NCBI GenBank assembly: GCA_035513655.1
Contig: DATKBV010000222.1
Span: 1-14,766 of the forward strand
Reading direction: 5' to 3'
From: GCA-2726245 sp035513655
GTDB taxonomy: Bacteria; Planctomycetota; Planctomycetia; Pirellulales; Pirellulaceae
Length of the DNA: 14,766 bases
The notes under the pieces were generated by a model that worked only from the letters and a program-made list of their open reading frames with translations, made no database searches and was not told the origin of the DNA. Shown here piece after piece: positions 1 through 10,400 of this stretch. A program made the position numbers and the translations under genes. Numbering within the stretch: the first letter of the stretch is position 1; the number at the start of each line of letters is the position of its first letter.

Positions 1-427
1 CGCGGGATTCAAATTGATGGCCGCGGCAACTCGAATCGCAACTTGATCCGCGGTATCGGTTGGCAGGAAGCCGACCGCAAAGTTTCCGGGGGTGGCACCA
101 GGCGTTCCCATCTGAGTGGCATTCGGAGTCCCGGACACGTCGATGGTGTGTGACGTCCCGACCGTGCCGCCAATATGGATATTCCCGCCGCCTAGAGTAA
201 CCGGTGTCAAGCCAGGCAGCACACCCGCTGTGACCGCTTGCCCGATCGCGAGAACGATGGCGGCGGCAACTTGATCGGCGGTGTTGCCAACCGCGATCGT
301 CACAGCACGATTACCGGAAGTGATTGCATTATCCCGGTCAAACTCAAAGGTTACCAATACGTTGGTTTGATTGTCCCGGATCGCGAACGTCTCTCCTTCC
401 GCGATCGCAGCGGCACCACCTTCCGGT
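1..427 (-). CDS. Giant secreted protein, fourth segment: C-terminal repeats, continues past the left edge
   Basis: Past the frame change near 425, the minus-strand +1 frame is open to base 1 and reads EGGAAAIAEGETFAIRDN, then VLVTFEFDRDNAITSGNRA, then TADQVAAAIVLAIGQA, a Gly-rich stretch with HIGGTVGTSHTIDVSG, and finally TADQVAIRVAAAIN. This is the same repeat type as in the upstream segments, with two more AIN-type helices, which proves continuity. There is no start or stop of its own. The protein therefore extends beyond this window by an unknown length. Confidence 0.7.
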
Positions 428-1615
428 ACCTGCCGACGCGGCCCCTTGACTGACTGTAAACGTATCGCCCTCCGCCAGGGCAGCTCCATCCGGCGTGATA
501 ATGCTTTGCGGGAAGTCGTTACTATTCACGAACTCGAAGACAACCGTTTGGCCGTTGGTGTCTGTAATTGTCATTGTCTCGCGAGGCGGAATCGCGGAAC
601 CAGAGGGCGTGACGAGTGTCAACCCAGAATCGAACTCGATCGTTCGATTATCGATCACGAACGTGTCCCCGTCTTCAATGTAAACGCCAGCCACCGCTCG
701 CAACTCGGTCCCCGTGAAGACCGAACCGACATTCATCCCGCCAGCGGTCGAAAAGTCGAACCGCAAACGCAAATTCTCGCGTCCGGCATACTCGTCGAGC
801 GGGATCCGAACCTGACGCCAGGCGGCGGTAGTTCGGAAGTCGAATAGCGGTTGCACTTCGAAGGGGCTAATATCGTTCAGTTCGTCCGTGATGCCGAGCG
901 GTCCATCGTCGAATTCATTGTTCGTCCCCAGTAACTGCCAGTTGCCATTGTCGTCCGCGATAAACACGCGGAACGAGTCGCGGACGAGCGGATCGATCGT
1001 GCCCGGCTGAAAATCCTTGTTTTCGGTGGCCGCATAGTAGTTGAAGTACAGCACGGGCCGATCAGCAGCGGAGTATCCGGTAAGATCGAACTCGTTACTG
1101 ACCAACGTTCCGTGGGCACCGCCGGGGAAATCATAGCCGCGCGGCGCACCGGCAACGTTACCTTGTCCAAAGACAAAACTGTTTCGTCCCTGTTCAACTT
1201 GATCAGGCAGGCTCCTCGCGGTACGCGAGTTATCGAATGACGGATTCACACCGTGTCCGCCAGCGAATTGCTGCTTATCAACGAGGATCGGCAGGCGGCG
1301 AGAATCGGCAAAGCCGAGTCGCACGTCCATTTCCGTGGGTCCTTGAAAGGTTGGAAGTGCTTCGCTGATATGAAACAGGTTGGTATCGAGCGTCGAGAAT
1401 TCGAGGCCGGTTACGTTGGTCAAGCCGGTCGAGACAAAGGTTTCGCCGTCCAGGAAGATCGGCTGGAGTTCACCGCGCGGGCTGGAGGAAGTGGGATTGT
1501 TGACGACATAGAAACCGCCGTTGTCGCTGACGACATACAGTCGATTATTGACTTCCGCGATACCGGTAATGCGACCTCCAGGCCCTTCACCCGCCGTGAC
1601 GAACGGAGCATCCAC
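344..1615 (-). CDS. Giant secreted protein, third segment: propeller part 2 and ConA/MAM-like jelly-roll
   Basis: This 423-codon segment is in the same frame as the preceding one, separated by the TAG at 1628-1630; the GTG at 1615 is not a convincing start. Residues 1-90 look like the continuation of a beta-propeller (GRITGIAEVNNRLYVVSDNG, then GLTNVTGLEFSTLDTNLFHI). Residues about 165-300 resemble a ConA/MAM-type jelly-roll: YDFPGGAHGTLVSNEFDL, LYFNYYAATEN, DSFRVFIADDNGNWQLLGTN, WRQVRIPLDEYAGRENLRL. From about 300 the repeats resume (YIEDGDTFVIDNRTIEFDSG). After SAGT, near 425, the frame is wrong: the residues rich in Arg and Cys before the stop at 344 are a frameshift tail. The correct frame continues in the segment at the left edge. 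Confidence 0.75.
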   Translation of the reverse strand: MDAPFVTAGEGPGGRITGIAEVNNRLYVVSDNGGFYVVNNPTSSSPRGELQPIFLDGETFVSTGLTNVTGLEFSTLDTNLFHISEALPTFQGPTEMDVRLGFADSRRLPILVDKQQFAGGHGVNPSFDNSRTARSLPDQVEQGRNSFVFGQGNVAGAPRGYDFPGGAHGTLVSNEFDLTGYSAADRPVLYFNYYAATENKDFQPGTIDPLVRDSFRVFIADDNGNWQLLGTNNEFDDGPLGITDELNDISPFEVQPLFDFRTTAAWRQVRIPLDEYAGRENLRLRFDFSTAGGMNVGSVFTGTELRAVAGVYIEDGDTFVIDNRTIEFDSGLTLVTPSGSAIPPRETMTITDTNGQTVVFEFVNSNDFPQSIITPDGAALAEGDTFTVSQGAASAGTGRWCRCDRGRRDVRDPGQSNQRIGNL

Positions 1616-1627
1616 GATCGCGACGCC

Positions 1628-4405
1628 CTAAATGAGCGTAATGAACTCTTCCAGGGTAGTGGCGTTGATGGCCGGGCCCAAGACCGTGTTAATCGCAGTG
1701 GCGATATTTCGCGGCACTTCCCCCGACACCTGTCTCGCTTGCGCGCCAATCACGACGGTGTCTTCCGCGGTATCGCTGGCCAGGGCTTCGATCCGCTCGT
1801 TGCCGGGAGCGACTCCCGGTGCGCTGCCCAATTGTTGCCATAACTGCATGCCGTTGACTTGAACACCGCTAAAATCAACCGTGCGAGCCCCATGGAAATT
1901 GATGCGATCAAAAGCCCCGCCTGCGGTGTAGCCCGGCTGGGCCGAAATCGCCTGGGCGACGTCCCGCGCGATTTGATCAGACGTCAGGTCGTTGTTAGCC
2001 GGATCAAAGGTGAATTCCTGCGTCGGAATCAAAGCATCCACGACCAAGCGAGTGAGCGGCGCTGTGCCCGGCGTGTAAATGGTGTTGGCCACGGATGAGG
2101 GTGCCAAACCGTTGACGACAATCTTGTCAGCCACAGGTTCCGCGGTTGCGTCCAGCCTGTGAAGGCTGACCACGACCGATTCAGAGGCAGCATTGGGGAA
2201 GCCCCGCTGAACTTGCACCGACTTCGGCGGATTGGCGGGAGTGTTCCGATTCTGAATTGCGAACCGTAGCGATTGTTCGTTTTCGACAGCCGTGGTCGAC
2301 AGAATCGGCGGGCCAGCGACGAGAGCTCCTTGGGCATTAACTACTTGTGTCGCACCGCCGCGTCTGAAGGGAACGAGGATACAGGTAGAACCAACGGGAT
2401 AATTCTGTGTGTTTTGGCAGTCGGGATCCGGGGTGCCCGCAAACCCCGGTGGTGTTGGGGTGATCGTCACGGTGCCCGGCGGTGCCGCGGCCGCGGTGCG
2501 ATCGTCCCATTCGAAGACATAGAAGATGCCATTGTCATCGACGACATTGAAGAACTCGTCTCGCAGTTGAGAACCATCCGGCACGGGAATGACTTGTGGT
2601 GGGGCGCTCGCCCGATTGATCGCTGTCGCGATTTCACGACTGACGGCCTGGGCACTGAAAGTCGACGACGGCAAGAACGGAACGGCAACGCGCGGACGAG
2701 CGACAGTGGGCGGCGAGACAACGCCGGGCGATCCAATGACAGTCAGACTCGGAGCATTCGTCGTGGATAGGACCGGTCTAGGTGCGGCTAATCGCGGATC
2801 ATGAACCGCCACTTTGCCATTTTCCAGAAACACCGACGTAAACCCGAGGAAGGCCCCGTTGATCTGCGTCGCGATATTGGCCGCGATCTGGTCCGCGGTC
2901 AGCGAACGCGCGGCGTTGATGACCGAGCCGACCCCCGACGTATTGCCGTCGGTGTCGAACTCGAAATTGCGAACAAATGTTCCATTCGAGATGCTGAAGA
3001 CCTCGCCGTCGCCGATTGGTTGTCGTTGACCAACCTGACTCAGACTTACGCTTTGCGACGTATTCAACGACTCGATGCCAGTCACGCCCAGATGCACGTA
3101 TCCATTGCCGCGGTTGCTGGCACTTAACGTGGGCACCGCCGTCGAGATAGCGGCAACAATTTGGTTCGCAACCTGATCCTGGCTGCTTCGCCCATTAATG
3201 TTGATCGCGATATTTCCAGGAGCCACAGGAGTATTGAGGTCCGTATTCTTAATCTCGAACCGCAACGGTGGGTTGGCATCGTTAACGTTCGCATCGATCG
3301 TAAAGATTTCGCCGTCGTTCATGACCCTCCCACCAGCAAACGGCACTTGGATGGCGAAAGTCTGCGGCACTCGCAGCACATAGCCGCTCTCGAACTCGAA
3401 CGTGACCGGCACTCCTCCCGTGCTTCGCGTGTCGATCTGAAACGTCATGCCATCGGCATAGTTGTTGCCGGCACCCGCCTGCAGAATCGGTGCCTCGCCG
3501 TTGTCACCTTCGACACGAATGCCGGGGGACGCCTGAGGAATCGAGCCATTAAACTGATTGGCATTTCCGAAGCTAACGATAGCGCCAACCTGTCCGAATT
3601 GGCCATTGGCATCGGGAGTGGGATCGACCAATGACAACCGCCCCGAGTTGGGACTGACGAAGGCCTGGACGTCGAGCGCCGACGCATTAATCGCCGTCGC
3701 CAATGCCGTTACGATGGCATCGGGCGTGAATGCTGCCGAAAAGGGAACCGCAATATTTGGCGCCGTTACGGCATCGCCGTCGACCAGCTCAAAGTTGATG
3801 CCCAGGCCCTGCGCGTCACGCACCGTGACGACCGTCTTACTTCGGATGAATCCCCCATCGGAGATCACCGCGATCACCGGTCCCGTATCCAACTGAAACA
3901 GATTGTCGTCCAAGAAGAAGAAGTTCCCATCGCGAATCGTGACGCCGTTTTGTCCGTCCACGAGCTGCCGTACTTCGAAACCGAAATCAAACTCAAAGGT
4001 TGTTGCCGCGCCGCGGTCGAGCACCGTGATCGTCGTCCCGTCTTGAATGTTAAAGATGGTATCCAGCTCGTTCGTGTTCGGGTTGGGAACCTGGATCGTC
4101 GCGTCTTGAGTCACGATGCGAGGACTGGTCAGCAATTCACCACGTTCGCGAATGTTCGTACCGGCCTGGTCCCAAAATCGATCCAAGGGAATGTCAGTAT
4201 CAAGACGATTACCTAGGATCGGATTCAAGGGTGTCGCTGAAATCGCTTGGCCGAAAATCGGATCGGTCTGATTGGCGACGAACTGATACAGAATGTTATC
4301 GAATCGCGTCGGTCCCAGCGGAAGCGGATTCGTGTTGAAGCCACGGTCACCCACCGCGAAGCCCTGGAAGCCAATGTTTTCCGCATAGGTAAGTCTCGAT
4401 GCCAT
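1628..4405 (-). CDS. Giant secreted protein, second segment: end of propeller part 1 plus repeat block
   Basis: The 925-codon segment opens just inside the end of the previous one in the +1 frame; the ATG at 4405 lies inside DGIE and is not a real start. The text continues the upstream protein directly (TYAENIGFQGFAVGDRG, then DNILYQFVANQ), which fits the propeller-like region. From about residue 110 to the end it consists of degenerate beta-rich repeats of the type 'DGExFxI..FEFD..G..I...T.DQIA..IA.AIN'. AIN-type helices lie near 3670-3730, 3135-3190, 2850-2910, 2600-2660, 1935-1985 and 1680-1720. A Cys pair (DCQNTQ...GSTC) near 2400 could form a disulphide. The segment ends at an in-frame TAG (1628-1630), and the same frame reopens at once as GVAIVDAPFV, so the stop interrupts a protein and does not end it. 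Confidence 0.8.
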   Translation of the reverse strand: MASRLTYAENIGFQGFAVGDRGFNTNPLPLGPTRFDNILYQFVANQTDPIFGQAISATPLNPILGNRLDTDIPLDRFWDQAGTNIRERGELLTSPRIVTQDATIQVPNPNTNELDTIFNIQDGTTITVLDRGAATTFEFDFGFEVRQLVDGQNGVTIRDGNFFFLDDNLFQLDTGPVIAVISDGGFIRSKTVVTVRDAQGLGINFELVDGDAVTAPNIAVPFSAAFTPDAIVTALATAINASALDVQAFVSPNSGRLSLVDPTPDANGQFGQVGAIVSFGNANQFNGSIPQASPGIRVEGDNGEAPILQAGAGNNYADGMTFQIDTRSTGGVPVTFEFESGYVLRVPQTFAIQVPFAGGRVMNDGEIFTIDANVNDANPPLRFEIKNTDLNTPVAPGNIAININGRSSQDQVANQIVAAISTAVPTLSASNRGNGYVHLGVTGIESLNTSQSVSLSQVGQRQPIGDGEVFSISNGTFVRNFEFDTDGNTSGVGSVINAARSLTADQIAANIATQINGAFLGFTSVFLENGKVAVHDPRLAAPRPVLSTTNAPSLTVIGSPGVVSPPTVARPRVAVPFLPSSTFSAQAVSREIATAINRASAPPQVIPVPDGSQLRDEFFNVVDDNGIFYVFEWDDRTAAAAPPGTVTITPTPPGFAGTPDPDCQNTQNYPVGSTCILVPFRRGGATQVVNAQGALVAGPPILSTTAVENEQSLRFAIQNRNTPANPPKSVQVQRGFPNAASESVVVSLHRLDATAEPVADKIVVNGLAPSSVANTIYTPGTAPLTRLVVDALIPTQEFTFDPANNDLTSDQIARDVAQAISAQPGYTAGGAFDRINFHGARTVDFSGVQVNGMQLWQQLGSAPGVAPGNERIEALASDTAEDTVVIGAQARQVSGEVPRNIATAINTVLGPAINATTLEEFITLI

Positions 4406-7400
4406 CGTCGCGGATGACTCTGGTTTGGCCGGTAGCTGGATTGATTTCTAAAAACAAGCCGGAGTTGGCATCCATCGGGCTGCCCACCACAGGTTCATTC
4501 AGGCCGACGGAATAAGCATAAATCAATCCGTTCGGGTGAATGAAGAAGTCGCGAATTTCGAACTCCACGTCACGCCCGATGAACGTCTCTTGCGCGCCGG
4601 TGAACGGATCGACCTGGGTCAACTCGAACGAATCGTCGAACGTAAGGTTGTGCGTGCTGACGAACAGGCTGACATCGCCGAGATGGAACTGAACTCGGCT
4701 GCTGTTGTCCAGCAGAAGCGGAATCTGCGGGTTGTCGGCCGTGCCGACGAAGTTTGGAATCCCGTTGCCTGTAATATGATCTTCGACAATGCGGCGAACG
4801 GAGTTGACTGGCTCGAGCAGCAGATTCGGATTGACTGGATTTCGAAGGAAGAACTGCTCCAGTTGAGCCGGCATGGTAGCGTCGCTGGAAATGGCGAGGA
4901 AATACGTTCCCGGCGGCATTTCGACAGCGCCGATGAAGGGGTCCGATCCGCCGACCGTGCCGCGAGACAGATCGTCGATTTGTGACGTACCGGGCTTGCC
5001 GGGGCGATCGTCCGCAATGTTCCCTTCGCGGCTGGTCAGAATCAGCCGACCGTCGATGTCGAACACGGACATCGTCGTGTTGGCCCGAGCCAAACCATCG
5101 GCGTAGTCAATGTCAAAGATGACCTCCAACGTGCTGGGGCTGATACGGACGTTCTGGAAGTTGATATCGAATTGGAAGAAGTCGACGTCGTCCCTATTCC
5201 CCAAGTCTCCAGCGATGCTTAATGCGGCTCGGTCGATCGCCACGAGGTTGCCCACAACCTGGGCAGTGGCCGTCGAGTCGTTGCCGCCATTCGATTCGTT
5301 CACTTCACCCGCTTCGCCAATCAGCGGCGAATGAATCGGCTGGCCGAGCACTTCGATTCCGGTCTCAGCGAACGAAATATTCGAGTGCCGCACCGTGGAA
5401 CCCGGCACCTCGTCGAGTTCGCGGAGACGAATCTGAAGCTGATAGGCGCCCGACGTGAGCCCGCCGTCCAAATCGCTCAAATTGTCACTGCTGCTGCGGA
5501 TGCGAACGTGATACGTGTTGATCGATCCCAATGCACCCGGCAGGATGACTCTCATGCCGGGGTCGCGTGGGTTGGTCGAATAGAACTCTTCGCCCAGGAA
5601 AGGCGGTTGTTTCTGCATCAATCGCGCAAGTCCACCCAGCAACGTCGGATCTGTCAACTCGGCAGCGGAGAGATTGCTCGACGTGCGGTGTTCCGGAGCC
5701 AGGACGTTGTTGACATTCAACGATTCATTGTACGAGTTATCCGACCTGGCAATAACGACCCCGTCGGCATCAATCAACTCGAGTAGCGAATCCAAGGCAT
5801 AAGTTGTGCGATCGACATCGAACCAGACTTCCGTCCCGGCATTCGCGGTGAAACTGTAGATGTCGTAGTCTCGGCGGTCGTTCAAGAACCCGTGAATCTC
5901 GAATCCCAGACGTCGGTTCTCGTCGCCTCCCTTCTCGAAAGGAGCGAGTTGGCCCAAGAATTGCGCACTGTGAGTCGTGGCGTTCGTGCCCGGTGAAATG
6001 ACTTCTCGCGGTTCCAGCTCCGTGACCACGAGGACATTACGATCGTGGCTGTACTGCTCCAGCACGATGCCTTGCCATTCGCCGGGACGTCCCGCATTTC
6101 CCAACGAGACGTTACCCGAAACGGTAAGCACGGCCAGGAACATGGAACTGTTCGCCCCCGTGTTCGCCAAGTCGAGACGTACTTGCGTCGCACCCACGGG
6201 AATGAACGGGGACAAGTCGTATAACTCGTCGTCCGGCGAAAGATTGGATGTCGGTAACACCGGGTTCGCGGGACTATCGCCAACGCCGCCAACGGTGATG
6301 AGGTTGCCGGGCGTGGGCGTCTGGAGCGACGAGTCGTCGGCTCCGCCAGCGGAACTCGTCAGCCGCGTGCCATTGACATCGATTCGCCCCGTGCCAGGAA
6401 AATTCGGATCGCTGAACGACATGCCAACCGCCAACTGGGCGATGAAGTTCGGATCATTCGGATTGGCGGGCTGAGCAAAGGTCAGTGTATTCGTCAACGG
6501 GTTGCCGCCGGTCAAGCCGCCGTCGAGAATCATGACCGTGCGTTGCGGCAGAGTGGGGTCGGAGTAAACAACCGTTAGACTGGTACCCTCGACGTTGTTC
6601 GGCAAGCCGGTCGATGTTTCGTCCACCGTAAATGTGAAGTTCGGTGCCACGCCTGTTAACACGGCTTGGGCGACGATGTTCGTCACATCAATTCGCCCCG
6701 TTTCAAAGTTGACGTTGTTCGAATCATCGACATTCGACAAATAGGAAATCGACAGAAGTTGTCCGTTGAAGCGAATGGACTGTGGACGGAATGCAGGGGG
6801 CGCGGGGAAGGTCGTCGTCGTGCCATTTCTCGTGGCCACGTGCAGTAACGCAAGCTCAATCGATGCTCCGGCCGGAATGGTGGCTTGGAGAATGCCGCTT
6901 CCGTTCGTACCTACCCCATCGGTGGACACTCCCAGTCGACCGGCGAGCGTTGCAGCGATGCCGGAATCGGGTTGGAACAGCTGCAGGCTGTCGCCGACGT
7001 CCCGAGTCTGAACTTGGACATCACCGCGCGGATCAAAACCGGCCCCGATCGTGTCGTCGTTCAGCGATGTCAGCACAACTGGCGACTTGGGCTGTCCAAG
7101 CACTTGGACAAACGTAAGGCGATAGTTGTAAGTGCCGGCGAGCAGCGTGCCGCCAGCGACAGGCGTCTGCGTGATCAAACCGATCGTGGGCGGCTGCGGT
7201 TCGAGCAACAATCCGCCGGGCGTCCCTTGAATCAACAGATTCTCGCCGAATACGTGGACGATATCGGCATCGTCGAACCGTCCGGACACGGTCATCGGCC
7301 GGATCGAGTTTCCGGCTGGTGTCTGGATGCGAATGAACAATCCGTTGACACTATTTCCAAACACCGCATTCTTATAGATATCGGGACCGACACGGTCATA

Positions 7401-10400
7401 GTCGGAGGTGAATGCGAATTTCTGATGACGAGGAGCGTGGAAATTGGTCTCTTCAAAACTGTTCGGACTCGCCGAGATCGCGGCATCGGCACTGCGCGAG
7501 ATCGAGTTGAAGGCGATTGTCGGCCGCGTGTCGATGATGTGAATTGGATTGACGACTTGGGCGACCGAGTTAATGACGACATTTCCGCCACCATAGCGGA
7601 TGTCGGCATTATTGACGTAGTTCAAGAAGATGCCTTCTTCGTCATAGACAAAGTTTCCGTCGCCGCGATCGTTATCGTCGCGGAAGAGCAGACCGCCCCA
7701 GTCTCCCGGCAGCGGTGTCGTGGCGAACGAGAAAGTGTCCGTGCCGATCGACTCGTCGTGATAGGACGTGAAGAAGACATTGTTCTCCGGGGTGCCGAGA
7801 ACTTGCAACGCTCCGCCGCTGCGATCGATGCCAGGTGCCGAACTGCCAACGCCGATTCGTGCGCGACGCAACTTAAACACAGCCCCTTCGTCGATCATCA
7901 TGGTCACACCACGCGGAATCTCCAGGGTCGTTCCGTCGCGCAGGGGTTGGCCAAGGTTATTGAATCCAACCTCGTAGGCCACCCGATCGGTAAGCGTGCT
8001 GTTGTTGCCATCCGCATCGTTGCCGACAACTTGGATGATGTCACCTCGTTGCGAAGCGCCAACCGCGTTAACGGCCGCGGTGCTGGCCAGGTTATTGAAG
8101 GGGTTTGATAAGGAACCGTCTGGATTCGAAGGCGCTGTCTTGTCGACAAAAATCGTGCGGCCGCCGAGTTCAATTCCGGCAAAGCCGCTGGTCAGCGTGA
8201 TGCTCCGTTCTCCCACGAGTTCGAACTTGGCTCCGGAGAGCGTCGTGCTGCCGGTCCTGGGATCGACGACCTGTACGAGGAATCCAGGCTCGGCATTGAT
8301 CACGTTCGCCAGCCGCTGAGCAATACCCGACGCCGTCAAACCATTCACATCAATTCGCCGGTTCCCCGCCGCGACCGCTCCCGTTCGATCGATCTCGAAT
8401 CGCCGCACGGTTCCCTGTCCGTCCGTCAACGTGATGACTTGCCCATCGACGAAACCAGCGGTTCCCGCCGTGACGTCCACCACACGGTTTTCACGTTGCG
8501 TCTCGAACCAGAAGTTGTAGACACCGCCAGGAATTCCGTCGGCATTGCCGTCCAGCGGAGTGCGTGTCGTCAATCGTGTGTTTTCCGCGCCACTTAACCG
8601 CGGCCCAGTCAAATCGAAGTTGTCGGCATCGATAATGCTGAACTCGGCGTCCCCGCGGAAATTCAATCGCAGGTCGTAAGTTCCCTCGCTCGTGCCGCCG
8701 AAACCGGTATCCTCGATGATTGGATCGTAATCGTCGTTGCCGCTTGCCGAGACGCCGATGTAGTACGTACCGGCCGCCAGTTTGACTTCGATATACGAGT
8801 CGTTGCTGTAGTAGTCGCCGTTGCGAGCGATTAACTCGTGACCCGTCACCACACCATTCGCATCGACGATCTCGCGATACAGATTCAAAGTGGTGTCGAG
8901 TTGACTTGCGTTGGGCAAGCGTTCCGCAAACGTTTCCGCGGTGAAGATCCCCGCTTCCCCAGCTGGCACGTTGATGGTGAACTTATAAAGATCGATATCC
9001 TTGCTTTCGGGGCGGAACAATCGCTGCAAATGAACGATATCGTGATCGCCCGGAAAGATCGGTTCGAGAGTATTGTCGAAAAGTTGCTCAGTGTCGGTGC
9101 TCGTCACCGTCAACGCCGGCAGGTCCAGGGTGTTGCCGATTCCAAACAGCCGCATGACACCATCGAACGCGCTGCGGAACCAAGAACTGCGATTCGCTTC
9201 GTCGCTCAACCCGTACTGGTCGTTCCAGCTAACCGTGTTGTCCAAGATGAGGGTCCTTCGACTATCGACACCCGGCCCATCCGCCACATCCGTCAAGCCC
9301 ACTCGGACTCCCACACCGCCAATCGATTGCGGTGACACCGTAAACGGAATTGCCCGCACGTCACCGGTCGCGACGATGATCGCGGTCGTATCCAATTCGT
9401 CAACGGTTTCGATGAACTGAACGCCAGCGGCCTGACTGATCAACTCAAAGACTTCGCGTGCCCGCTGCCTTTGAGCGCTGGTGATCAAGTTAAAAGCGAG
9501 TTGTTGTCCACCTTGATTGTCGGGAATCGAGCCATACACATTTCGGAAGATATATTTGAACGTCGTGATTCCAGCGGTCGTGTCCTTGGCATTGCCTGCG
9601 ATGTGTTCGTCGCCCAAACCGCTATCAGAGATTTCGCGATGGCCCGGCTCTTTACTCGACCCTGGGAACTCCAGCGGATAGACCTGCGTTTCGATTCGGG
9701 AAGACAGCACGATGCCTTGCGTATCAAGGACGTTACTTAGGTTCGTCGCCGTGTCAAAACTTGACCCGAGGCCAACGAGCTTAATGGAGAAGTGATTCGC
9801 CACGGTATCCGCGATGGGCTCCGCGGCATTGCCAGAATCGATCGAGGCGAACATTAACGCACGCGAACGCCCATCGGCATTGATCGCGTTCACGAGATCT
9901 TGAGCCGTACTTTCGTTACCAAGGTTGGTATTCAGGTCGACCGTCACCTGGTTTCCGCGAACCGTAACGCGTGGGACACTCGGGCCGCGGTGATCGCTCT
10001 TGGTCAAGGTGACTCGAATCGCGCTGCCAAATTGCTCCGCTGTCAACTCGTCGCTTTGAAAGCGTACGGTGACGTTGTTGTTGAAGTTCGACATGGCTTC
10101 AACATTCAAACCGACCGCAACGGGTGCCGCTGGCCGTGCTTCGTCGGTCCCGATGCGAAGTCGCATCACTCCGGGGCCCACCTCCGTGCGGAACTCGTGT
10201 TCGCCGATACCGGTACTAGTGATGTCGAGCGGAACGTTATCGGGATGGGTTGCCAGTTGAAACGTATCTGGCGTGCGATTCACAACGAAGTAATTGACAC
10301 CTGGCTGTAAACCGCCGGGGAGCGTGGTCGTGGAATCCACTCGCACCAGATCGCCATCGACCAGACGATGCGAAAGGCTGGTAATTACATTGGTGGTCGC

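Larger units (their letters stand above)
1..4080 (-). repeat. Degenerate protein repeats with a 'T.DQVA..IA.AIN' helix (C-terminal block)
   Basis: The coding sequence holds about eight copies of a unit that joins a beta stretch (DGxxFxI, FEFDxxG) to a short helix (TADQIAANIATQINGA, TPDAIVTALATAINAS, TSDQIARDVAQAISAQ and so on). The copies lie near 3670-3730, 3135-3190, 2850-2910, 2600-2660, 1935-1985, 1680-1720, 228-290 and 10-60. Four related copies lie in the N-terminal half, near 11085-11130, 10700-10745, 9868-9915 and 8290-8340. The units have diverged at the DNA level and are visible only as protein. The region from about 1615 to 740, with the jelly-roll, interrupts the block. The helix resembles the flagellin/hook-type 'IN' motif, but that link is only an impression. 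Confidence 0.6.

Noticed and set aside
1..4080. CRISPR array or tandem DNA repeat
   Set aside because: The repetition is at protein level only; no identical DNA repeats with regular spacers are seen.
4380..4405. Programmed frameshift between the first two long segments
   Set aside because: No slippery heptamer, strong downstream hairpin or known +1 signal is visible; a simple indel explains it, and other lesions exist in the same gene.
6885..8108. 407-codon plus-strand open frame inside the giant gene
   Set aside because: It is antisense to the beta-helix region, is rich in Arg/Asp/Val without any domain character, and mirrors the codon bias of the real gene.
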